From Stramenopiles sp. TOSAG23-2 (taxonomy: Eukaryota > Sar): 28,204 nucleotides of DNA. Both the position numbers and the translations under genes were made by a program. Each line of letters starts with the position of its first letter. The first letter of the stretch is position 1. Location: NCBI GenBank assembly GCA_900128395.1, contig LT649404.1, forward strand, positions 1 through 28,204, written 5' to 3'. The notes under the pieces were generated by a model that was given only the letters and a program-made list of their open reading frames with translations, was not told where the DNA came from and ran no database searches. Of the stretch, positions 17,184-24,328 are shown piece after piece.

Positions 17184-20100
17184 ATGAATCAAATATTCGA
17201 AAGTGACAAAATAAACAAAAACATACATGATGGCATCTTATACGAAAATGACGCTAACCTACGAGAAGCAGAAAAATCAATCTCAGCCTTACAAGAATGT
17301 GATAAACGGGACTTTATAAAGGCTAGATTGGCATTTATCAAATTATACCCAGTCCCGCTTGATTTCGTATCGTTTAAAGAATTAATATCATGTTTAGACG
17401 ATGCATCTGATGAAAGGAATCCAATACATTGGTTGAACAAAATAGCTGATGGAGTTGCGGGTAAAAACGATTATGTAAATTTATGTAATCGATTTAAACA
17501 AGCTGCTATATTGACGGGTGACATGTATGATAAAGGCGAATCATATCCGTTGAGCGAGAAGTATGAGAAGAAGCCACGAACAATACAATCAACAAACAGT
17601 CCGTATGATAAAAATTTAAAAAATACGAATTTATGGGCAGTAGATGCATATCAAAATCATGGAGCAAAACATTATTATGTGGGTGACCCAGTATCTATGT
17701 ACAATCATCTACAAGGCGATAAACATGCATATGAACATTTACAAACAACACATTGTCATTCTGGTGGCAATAAGTCGTGTAGATTTTATTTGGATATCGA
17801 TGGAGATAATATAAAGGAAGAGATTGTATGGAAAGAAACTTTAAATCAAGTTTTCGAAAAATTATTTAAAGTATTTCAAAAAGAAGGAGTGCTACTATAT
17901 CCTGAGATGATGGCTGTATTGAGTGCACACAATAAAGATATGGGTAAGATGTCGTACCATCTTCATTTTCCTATGGCACCGGTGCTATTTGAAAGCATTG
18001 GTGGGATGGATAAGTTTATGAAGAAGTATAAAGCAGAATTAACTATTGGATTAGACGAGTACGGCTTATCGTCAGGTTCTATTCCTAAGATCGATATGTG
18101 TATTTACAATGATCGACCATTTAGGCTGGTAAATCAGAGCAAATGGAAAGAGAATCCCCGTGTATTGACTATTCGTAATGGAAAACAAGATGAATTATCC
18201 TTTTTAATTTTCAATATGTTATTAATTCAGGGTGAGAAGTTGAATAATCAATATTACCTAAATGTGGAAAGCGAATCAATAGTTGCTAGTTCGGTACGTA
18301 AACGGCGGAAGGTTAATCCAGCTGTACCGGAAACGATATACAATGATGAAATCCGCACTAAGGTAATAGAAATATTGAAAAAAGGGGACTACGAACGATT
18401 AAATAAAGTAACGTTTGGGGAATTGAGACGTATTAATGAGTTTTGTTATGCGCTAAAACTAGTATCTATGGGCAACTATTGTCCGGTAGAGAATACAGAA
18501 AAAAAATGCATGCATCGAGCTGACATTAAAATCACCCCAAATAAGTGTACAATCGAATGCTTTGGTAACTGTGATCCAGTTGAATCCAATACTCCTTTAG
18601 AGATGAAGCATGTATTATTTCCTAATCTCCCTACAGATAAAGTATTGGTCTATTTTCAAGAAGGCGTTAGTATGTACGATTTTTTAAAAGTAGATTCCTC
18701 TGCTAGTTTACAAGAAATAAAGAAAAAGATCAATGCTCAAAGGGGCAGCATTACATTATGGGTAACCTTACGGGCTGAGGCGGAACAATTTGAAACGAAA
18801 GTTGCATTTATTCAATCAAAAACAAATACAAAAACAGACAAAAAACATTTGGAGAAGGCGTGGGACGATACACAGCGCCCTAATTGGACTGAACGGAGAA
18901 GAAAGATAGATAATCGTTTAGACAGTTGTAGGTACATTGTTGGATCTATGAACCAAAATGATTTATACTCTATATTCAGAGTCTTAACACTTGAGTACCC
19001 AGACTCGTGGCAACATGTATGGAATGAATTGTCAATAAACCAATTATATGTTCGATATGTTTTATCAATCATAGAAGATAAAGACTTTATTCGCATACAC
19101 GAGACAGTATCTCAATGGAACGACAACAAAAAATGCTATGTGAAAGATTGGGCTAATGATGAAAATGATTTTACTCTGGATTCCTTTATCACTTGGATTA
19201 ACAAGAAGAACGAAAAAATTAAAGGGGTATATGGAAGAATTCGAGACACAAATAAACTTAAAGATTTATTAAGAAATGAATGGAAAACCACGGTAATTAA
19301 AATGAGATATTACGGATTTATAAATGGTATTTATGACAGAGATACACGTATCTTCTATGCGTATGACAAATTCACTGCTATAGATTCAAGTAGAGTGAAA
19401 AAATACAATGGGCAAAAATTCATTTGTTATAAGTATTACAATAGGGAATTTGAACAAGCAGCTGACCCTGTTCAAATTGAAGGGTCTGAAAATCCGTTTG
19501 ATAAAACGTTTCATGGTACTACAACTATTGTTGATATTATATTGGAATCACAAAAATTACCACCCTGTGATATTTTTTTAGTATATGCATGTATAGGTCG
19601 TTCTCTTTATCTATTAAAGGAAAAAGATGAAGCCAAATGTTGCTTCTACTTACTAGGTGAATCCAATACAGGCAAATCAATTATATTATATATCATTCAA
19701 TTATTCCACAGAGAAGAGTATGTTGTTGTGTTTGCGGCTAAAGGACATCAGCGTTTTGGATTCGATTACGAAGGGTATCATATAGCAATTCACCCTGAAG
19801 CGTATGAAACTAATATGGATTCTGAAAAATTTAAAACATTAGTCGAAGGCGGAAGAACAACTAAAGCTGTAGCATGTGTTGGTGATATCCAATATACTGT
19901 AAAGGCTTCTACAGTAATGGCAGGGAACCCTGAAGAAGACTCGACTAAAGATTTCAAATATATTAAAGATAATAAAAACGGTGTCTCAAATCGATTGATA
20001 GTGGTTCCATTTGATCATAAAATCGACGAGCAGAGTAGGAAAGAGATGCTTCTAAAAAAATATCCTGATATAGAATTAACGGCTTCAGAAGCGATGCTAA

Positions 20101-20783
20101 AAAGTATGTTTGATGAAACCAAATCATCTTGTAGACATCTTCCGATAATTCTAGAGAGAAGTCTTTATGCCTACAATTTATTTTGTGAGGAATTAAAGAA
20201 GAAATCTTACTGGTATGAGCTTCTTAACCCGCCTAGCATCATTTTACAGCGCCGGATGAGTAACGTATTAGATTTGAAAGGTTTCCTAAAGGAATGGTTC
20301 GATATCAATAAGAAAATGTCGGTTAATGAATTACGAGTTGTTAGGAAAAAGAAAGAAAAAATTGTAATACATGAAGCTGATGAAGAAAAATATGGACTCA
20401 GATATAGGGGTCATCCAGAATCCAATAAAAAATGTGATAGTATGTATTATGAGGATTTCATAGAAACGTATGAGCATTTTACCAAAAGTAAGCCTAAAAA
20501 TAGCAAACTGGAAAGGTATTCATACAGTAATTTGGTCCATGTACTATTTGAAAACGATATTCTATTACGAAAGATTGATTTCGGTGATTCAGTTAAAAAG
20601 GAAGAAGTCTACCTAACCCGTGGAAAAACAAGGGGGGAGGAAAGATTAAATTGGGTTTTGTTTGGTATTAAACCAAAAATGACCAACCCTAACCATGGGA
20701 ATCCTGAACCGAGAATAGAAAGAAAACAATATGGAAATTTGTGTTTATTAAAAAAAAATGGATTTTTGGTTGATAGGTCGTAA
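17184..20783 (+). CDS. Primase-helicase (UL52/PrimPol-like AEP primase plus SF3 helicase)
   Basis: A 1199-residue replication protein. The primase half has the catalytic DID motif in FYLDIDGD (about residue 203-205), the S-x-H motif in KMSYHLHFP (about 257-259) and a third block, IDMCIYNDRPFRLVNQSKW (about 303-321), typical of herpes UL52 and PrimPol-like primases. Cysteines in a C-x-H ... C-x3-C-x3-C pattern (about 440-465) may bind zinc. The helicase half has Walker A GESNTGKS (about 824-831), a Walker B-like IAIHPEAY with His where Asp is usual, sensor AGNP, and an arginine-finger block SNRLIVVPF. It should prime and unwind the element's own DNA. The ATG at 17184 is preferred to an upstream TTG and fits the TATA spacing. 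Such fusions are known from virophages, polinton-like and large DNA viruses. Confidence 0.85.
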   Translation: MNQIFESDKINKNIHDGILYENDANLREAEKSISALQECDKRDFIKARLAFIKLYPVPLDFVSFKELISCLDDASDERNPIHWLNKIADGVAGKNDYVNLCNRFKQAAILTGDMYDKGESYPLSEKYEKKPRTIQSTNSPYDKNLKNTNLWAVDAYQNHGAKHYYVGDPVSMYNHLQGDKHAYEHLQTTHCHSGGNKSCRFYLDIDGDNIKEEIVWKETLNQVFEKLFKVFQKEGVLLYPEMMAVLSAHNKDMGKMSYHLHFPMAPVLFESIGGMDKFMKKYKAELTIGLDEYGLSSGSIPKIDMCIYNDRPFRLVNQSKWKENPRVLTIRNGKQDELSFLIFNMLLIQGEKLNNQYYLNVESESIVASSVRKRRKVNPAVPETIYNDEIRTKVIEILKKGDYERLNKVTFGELRRINEFCYALKLVSMGNYCPVENTEKKCMHRADIKITPNKCTIECFGNCDPVESNTPLEMKHVLFPNLPTDKVLVYFQEGVSMYDFLKVDSSASLQEIKKKINAQRGSITLWVTLRAEAEQFETKVAFIQSKTNTKTDKKHLEKAWDDTQRPNWTERRRKIDNRLDSCRYIVGSMNQNDLYSIFRVLTLEYPDSWQHVWNELSINQLYVRYVLSIIEDKDFIRIHETVSQWNDNKKCYVKDWANDENDFTLDSFITWINKKNEKIKGVYGRIRDTNKLKDLLRNEWKTTVIKMRYYGFINGIYDRDTRIFYAYDKFTAIDSSRVKKYNGQKFICYKYYNREFEQAADPVQIEGSENPFDKTFHGTTTIVDIILESQKLPPCDIFLVYACIGRSLYLLKEKDEAKCCFYLLGESNTGKSIILYIIQLFHREEYVVVFAAKGHQRFGFDYEGYHIAIHPEAYETNMDSEKFKTLVEGGRTTKAVACVGDIQYTVKASTVMAGNPEEDSTKDFKYIKDNKNGVSNRLIVVPFDHKIDEQSRKEMLLKKYPDIELTASEAMLKSMFDETKSSCRHLPIILERSLYAYNLFCEELKKKSYWYELLNPPSIILQRRMSNVLDLKGFLKEWFDINKKMSVNELRVVRKKKEKIVIHEADEEKYGLRYRGHPESNKKCDSMYYEDFIETYEHFTKSKPKNSKLERYSYSNLVHVLFENDILLRKIDFGDSVKKEEVYLTRGKTRGEERLNWVLFGIKPKMTNPNHGNPEPRIERKQYGNLCLLKKNGFLVDRS

Positions 20784-20800
20784 ATGCTTTTTTATGTTAT

Positions 20801-21171
20801 GTGAAGAATTTTCTGGGGTGTGACAAAAAAACCTTCACACGATCACACGGATTTATGTGAAGATGTGAAGAATTTTCTGGGGTGTCGTAAAAAACCTTCA
20901 CACAATCACACGGATTTATGTGAAGATGTGAAGATAATTTCAGGTGTTGACAAAAAAACCTTCACACGATCACACGGATTTATGTGAAGATGTGAAGAAT
21001 TTTCTGGGGTGTCGTAAAAAACCTTCACACAATCACACGGATTTATGTGAAGATGTGAAGATAATTTCAGGTGTTGACAAAAAAACCTTCACACGATCAC
21101 ACGGATTTATGTGAAGATGTGAAGAATTTTCTGAAAAACCTTCACACGGTCACACGGGTTTATGTGAAGAT
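20801..21171. repeat. Iteron-like tandem array, candidate replication origin
   Basis: Six head-to-tail units: 20801-20864, 20865-20927, 20928-20991, 20992-21054, 21055-21118 and 21119-21171 (the last shortened by an internal deletion). Two unit types alternate, so 20865-20991 and 20992-21118 are an exact 127-bp repeat. Every unit contains CTTCACAC, a second CACAC, then TGTGAAG, the last forming an inverted repeat with the first. TGTGAAG is repeated at each junction. It begins 17 bp after the primase-helicase stop and ends just before the next gene's TATA box. Array structure is seen; use as origin or as a regulator-binding region is inferred. Confidence 0.85.
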
Positions 21172-21186
21172 AAATGTAAAATGTTG

Positions 21187-21194
21187 TATAAATA
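21187..21194 (+). promoter_or_regulatory. TATA box of the 153-residue protein gene
   Basis: TATAAATA ending 24 nt before the ATG at 21219, the same layout as the primase-helicase gene. Confidence 0.55.
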
Positions 21195-21218
21195 TTTAAG
21201 TTCTGATACATAGAGGGT

Positions 21219-21680
21219 ATGGAATCACTGAAACATTTTATAACATCAGGTAGAAGTGCTCCTCAATGTGGAATTACACAACAGAAAATAGATGTCCTAA
21301 GAGGGTACAAGACTGTTACGGTAGGTGGTAAGACTTACGAAACATCAGAAATCTTGAACCGGGTTCATTCATGCGACGATTGCAATAAATTAAAATTGAA
21401 GATAAAGGCACTAGAGCTACAATTAGAGAAATACGCTGCTCCCCCAGTTGAGTCAGTACAAACAATCCTAGAAGATTTCTTTAAATCAAATTATGTACGT
21501 GTGGGAAGTAGGAGATACTCCAGACGAGATTTTTTTAATGAAGTGGTGTCGTATATGCGACAGCATGATATTATTATTCTTACACCGAAGGACGAACGTT
21601 ATAAGCTTTTCTTGAGAAACACTGTGGGTGATAGTAGTAACAATTACAAGCGCCTGAAAATTACCAAATCAAATATTTGA
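21219..21680 (+). CDS. Small protein with CxxC, leucine zipper-like helix and C-terminal basic domain
   Basis: A 153-residue protein of unknown family. A Cys pair (CDDC, about residues 51-54) precedes a heptad-like helix, LKLKIKALELQLEKY. A compact domain (about 80-145) with RVGSRRYSRRDFFNEVV and DIIILTPKDERYKLF looks like a small winged-helix or other nucleic-acid-binding fold. It sits directly behind the iteron-like array, so a role as array-binding replication or regulatory protein is possible but inferred. A 14-bp palindrome (ATCAAATATTTGAT, 21668-21681) spans the stop codon. Confidence 0.6.
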   Translation: MESLKHFITSGRSAPQCGITQQKIDVLRGYKTVTVGGKTYETSEILNRVHSCDDCNKLKLKIKALELQLEKYAAPPVESVQTILEDFFKSNYVRVGSRRYSRRDFFNEVVSYMRQHDIIILTPKDERYKLFLRNTVGDSSNNYKRLKITKSNI

Positions 21681-21690
21681 TGAAACAAGA

Positions 21691-21714
21691 TAATATATAT
21701 ATATATATATATAT
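21691..21714 (+). promoter_or_regulatory. AT-repeat promoter of the 78-residue protein gene
   Basis: A TATATA run ending 18 nt before the ATG at 21733, in line with the spacing seen at the other small genes. It is also a simple AT microsatellite. Confidence 0.4.
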
Positions 21715-21732
21715 CATTACAATTAATAAAAC

Positions 21733-21969
21733 ATGGTTGTTGGCGACGCATACATTGATATTCAAGGTTTTATTTACATTGAAAAACGAGGTTTTAGGGT
21801 AAAACCTGACAAAATAATTTGGTGTCACGCCAGAAGAAGATACGATTATTTTAAATTTAAAAAAGGTAAACTGACATTAATCCCATTTGAGAAAGTTCAC
21901 CCGAAGTTTTTTTTCTGGGACTGTAGATCCAATCTTAATAAAGAATTTGTACATCCCCATAACTTGTAG
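21733..21969 (+). CDS. 78-residue protein of unknown function
   Basis: A small basic, aromatic-rich protein (HARRRYDYFKFKKGK, then HPKFFFWDC) that looks like mostly beta structure. No family recognised. It has an AT-run promoter, and converges with the minus-strand gene at 22084-22548 across a gap holding the palindrome GGTTAT-T-ATAACC (22014-22026). Confidence 0.5.
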   Translation: MVVGDAYIDIQGFIYIEKRGFRVKPDKIIWCHARRRYDYFKFKKGKLTLIPFEKVHPKFFFWDCRSNLNKEFVHPHNL

Positions 21970-22083
21970 GTGTATGGATTGTGTGTGTACTGTAGATCTT
22001 TAACAAACATCTGGGTTATTATAACCGGACCAGATAAAATTTTATTTTATAAAATTAAATTATCTTATATTTTTTAAAGTTGT

Positions 22084-22548
22084 TTAAGAAAATTCATATG
22101 GTTTCTCGCTAGTACTAATAGCTCTGGGTGGAGGCTTTAGTTTTGAAGCTAAATTAATCTTATGGGCACTAAGTCTCATCCATGTACTACAAGCGGTCGA
22201 GTTTAACCCATTCTTATTCTTCATTTTTCTTAATAATACATCCTGCATTTCTTTAACTAGACGAATATCTTGTGAAATGATCCTCCGAAGATTGAGAGTA
22301 TGCGATTCGTAGTGAATTTGGAAATCTATAAAATTTATGTCTATATATTCTAAATTCTGATCTTTTAACGTTTTATTACGATGTTTAAATGCCTCATACA
22401 TGGTTTTATACATGTTTACTTTCGAAGTACTAGATGCCAACGCTTCCTGTAGCTGTACTAAATATGCATCATTATTATATTTGCATAGGACACACTCTTT
22501 ACACCCTACTTCTTCCTCCAATACGCTCTCATCCAGATTTAGATCCAT
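22084..22548 (-). CDS. 154-residue protein with Cys cluster and coiled coil
   Basis: An acidic start is followed by CKECVLC (about residues 16-22), then a long helical region (about 28-120) with heptad character and a basic, Pro-containing end. The Cys-cluster-then-coil order resembles the first half of the protein at 21219-21680, though I see no clear sequence identity. No family recognised. It shares a 50-bp bidirectional promoter with the gene at 22599. Confidence 0.55.
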   Translation of the reverse strand: MDLNLDESVLEEEVGCKECVLCKYNNDAYLVQLQEALASSTSKVNMYKTMYEAFKHRNKTLKDQNLEYIDINFIDFQIHYESHTLNLRRIISQDIRLVKEMQDVLLRKMKNKNGLNSTACSTWMRLSAHKINLASKLKPPPRAISTSEKPYEFS

Positions 22549-22598
22549 TTATAATTAGAAATGTTATTGTATATATATGTTCAAATTTTTGAAGTAAA
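22549..22598. promoter_or_regulatory. Compact bidirectional promoter with central TATA core
   Basis: The 50 bp between two divergent ATGs contains one GTATATATATG (22569-22579), nearly symmetric, with 20 nt to the minus-strand ATG (22548) and 19 nt to the plus-strand ATG (22599). One core can therefore serve both genes at the spacing used elsewhere in the element. Confidence 0.55.
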
Positions 22599-22835
22599 AT
22601 GAAGTACGGGACTTTAGCTATTACATTCAACCCTTCCAACATACAGAAAGATTGGTTACTATCTAGATATCCCAGCATACGTGAATATTTTACAAACACG
22701 ACTTATGAAATCCTAGGGCAATTTGATATCCAGCAGACTGTACACTATGATTCTGTGCCTACCTATTTATTAGAAAATACGAAAAAAAAATTACAAATGT
22801 CAGATTTTCAATTTGAAATGTATATATATGAATAA
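22599..22835 (+). CDS. 78-residue protein of unknown function
   Basis: A small protein with a mixed charged/aromatic composition (TFNPSNIQKDWLLSRYPSIR). No family recognised. It has a TATA-like core at the usual distance, and the next gene in the same direction begins at once after its stop, with that gene's TATA core lying inside this coding region. Confidence 0.5.
   Translation: MKYGTLAITFNPSNIQKDWLLSRYPSIREYFTNTTYEILGQFDIQQTVHYDSVPTYLLENTKKKLQMSDFQFEMYIYE
22820..22830 (+). promoter_or_regulatory. TATA-like core inside the upstream gene's 3' end
   Basis: GTATATATATG, identical to the core at 22569-22579. It ends 22 nt before the ATG at 22853, which is why that start is preferred over the ATG at 22838 (only 7 nt away). 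Confidence 0.5.
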
Positions 22836-22852
22836 TAATGTATATATATAAT

Positions 22853-23089
22853 ATGAACCTAATAGTTCATTTTCCATTCGGTGTTGTAAACGAAGAAAAA
22901 TTGATGAAACAAATAGGAGCCGAGGGGTACGATGGCTGGGAATATACATTAGCACCTAAAGCGGTTACAAAACGACTGTACTGGTACAACTTAGATAAAA
23001 ATAAAATAAGATATGCCGCATATGTGCTGGAGAAGGAAGAACATGTGAAGTATAAAATCACACATAAATATAATTGGAATTTTGACTGA
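22853..23089 (+). CDS. 78-residue protein of unknown function
   Basis: A small protein beginning MNLIVHFPFGVV, rich in aromatic residues and alternating patterns that suggest beta strands. No family recognised. An in-frame ATG at 22838 would add five residues; the later one fits the element's TATA-to-ATG spacing. Confidence 0.5.
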   Translation: MNLIVHFPFGVVNEEKLMKQIGAEGYDGWEYTLAPKAVTKRLYWYNLDKNKIRYAAYVLEKEEHVKYKITHKYNWNFD

Positions 23090-23117
23090 CCCTTATTTTG
23101 ACAAGAGAAAAAAGAAG

Positions 23118-23128
23118 GTATATATATG
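23118..23128 (+). promoter_or_regulatory. TATA-like core of the 110-residue protein gene
   Basis: GTATATATATG again, ending 22 nt before the ATG at 23151. Three identical 11-mers at like distances argue for a real promoter element. Confidence 0.5.
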
Positions 23129-23150
23129 CCCATATAGTTACATATATTCA

Positions 23151-23483
23151 ATGAAAATTACAGAGAAACAAAACGAGCTCCTAGAAAATGTATGTATCGG
23201 CTTTAACTTTAAAAATGCAAATGATAAAGTAACGAAAATAAATAGAGGTGACGCGGAAGAAGCCACCGAAATAATAAAGTCATTGAGAAAAGAAATATTA
23301 AATCATTATCCCTACGATTATGTTTTGAAACTTAAGACGGGTGAAATTAGTCCTAAAGCCAACCTCACAATCTTACGTCAGATGCTTAGGTTGCACGGAA
23401 GACGTTTAGTTAGTAAGAGAGAGTACGTCTGGGATAAAAGAAATAAAAAAACTGTGAGTAAATATACTTATAATTTATTGTAA
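23151..23483 (+). CDS. 110-residue basic protein of unknown function
   Basis: A Lys/Arg-rich helical protein. The central part (EEATEIIKSLRKEILNHYP) and the carboxyl part (LRQMLRLHGRRLVSKREYVW) could bind nucleic acid. The ATG at 23151 is chosen because the longer frame begins with TTG and the TATA-like core fits this ATG. Its 3' end converges with the next minus-strand gene across an 89-bp gap with the palindrome AATTAT-C-ATAATT (23509-23521). Confidence 0.5.
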   Translation: MKITEKQNELLENVCIGFNFKNANDKVTKINRGDAEEATEIIKSLRKEILNHYPYDYVLKLKTGEISPKANLTILRQMLRLHGRRLVSKREYVWDKRNKKTVSKYTYNLL

Positions 23484-23572
23484 TATTTTAAATATTTGAT
23501 GGAAACCCAATTATCATAATTATAACAATATTCTTATACATTATTATAAAATCATAGACACTTATTATATAT

Positions 23573-24049
23573 TTAAAACTTACTCCCGTACATGGCTTCT
23601 GCCTGTCTTCTCCCGTACATGGCTACTGCCTGTCTCCTATCTTCAATCATCAAATCACCGAAGTAGAAACCATGTGAATCGTCATGTATCATGAATAGAC
23701 AATTTTTTAAATTGAATGTCTTATACCTAAACCCCTCTTCGAAAAACCCCCAGATTATGTTTCTATCCACATAACAGTTATAATAAACAATTGCGCTAAT
23801 TATCCATGTATAAAAATTTCTTTTTATATTCGTTGTCTCCGGAAGGTTACTAATTTGGAAAGGATTTATGTACAACCCACCAACAGTCCCGGTATATCCG
23901 AATATAGGATCATCTGGTTTTTTATAAGCTTTAATTAGCTCTTTAAATTCTTTCATATACGGATATGATGGCACTAAATGGATGCTTACATAGTTATTCA
24001 CAACTTCTGGAATTTTTACAAAATTTCTATTTATGAAATTTCTTAACAT
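23573..24049 (-). CDS. 158-residue protein of unknown function
   Basis: An aromatic-rich soluble-looking protein with one more hydrophobic stretch (NFYTWIISAIVYYNCYV, about residues 86-102). It ends in two tandem copies of a nine-residue unit (RRQAVAMYG, RRQAEAMYG) from a 27-bp DNA duplication. The ATG at 24049 is chosen; the longer frame begins with GTG. A TATA-like GTATATAAG on the minus strand (24077-24069) ends 19 nt before this ATG. No family recognised. Confidence 0.5.
   Translation of the reverse strand: MLRNFINRNFVKIPEVVNNYVSIHLVPSYPYMKEFKELIKAYKKPDDPIFGYTGTVGGLYINPFQISNLPETTNIKRNFYTWIISAIVYYNCYVDRNIIWGFFEEGFRYKTFNLKNCLFMIHDDSHGFYFGDLMIEDRRQAVAMYGRRQAEAMYGSKF
23584..23637. repeat. 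27-bp tandem duplication in coding sequence
   Basis: Two adjacent copies of a 27-bp unit (starting TCCCGTACATGGCT) with two differences, in frame at the end of the 158-residue protein gene. Confidence 0.85.
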
Positions 24050-24068
24050 TTTATATAAAATTTGTTTG

Positions 24069-24077
24069 CTTATATAC
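24069..24077 (-). promoter_or_regulatory. TATA-like core of the 158-residue protein gene
   Basis: GTATATAAG on the minus strand, 19 nt before the ATG at 24049. The divergent gene at 24135 shares this 85-bp gap. Confidence 0.45.
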
Positions 24078-24134
24078 TCCTCAAAAATTTGAGTAGTGGA
24101 TTTTAAAAAAAGAAATAAAATATTATGCGTCACT

Positions 24135-24317
24135 ATGTATTCAATTCCACCCCACTATAAATATGCCAACTGGTTTATGATGATGAAAAACGTTTATGAA
24201 AAAGCTTTACAAAATTATATCAAATTGATAATGGATGATAAATCACCACCTAAAATACACCATTTAAAACAGTTATTACTCTTGAATCAAAAGAATTACA
24301 TTTTCAGTAAGTTATAA
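24135..24317 (+). CDS. 60-residue protein of unknown function
   Basis: A small basic helical protein (MYSIPPHYKYANWFMMMKN, then KPPKI-like and Leu-rich end). The longer frame upstream needs a GTG start, so the ATG at 24135 is used. An AAATAAAATA run lies just upstream. It converges with the large minus-strand gene, only 11 bp apart. Short and without family support, so uncertain. Confidence 0.4.
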   Translation: MYSIPPHYKYANWFMMMKNVYEKALQNYIKLIMDDKSPPKIHHLKQLLLLNQKNYIFSKL

Positions 24318-24328
24318 TGTATTATTTA

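Noticed and set aside
20801-21171. Could the array be a CRISPR
   Set aside because: Units are contiguous, with no unique spacers, and the sequence is eukaryotic; no cas gene is present.
20801-21171. Resemblance of CTTCACAC to the herpesvirus origin-binding site TTCGCAC
   Set aside because: Only a loose match; no origin-binding protein homologue is seen, so the likeness is probably chance.
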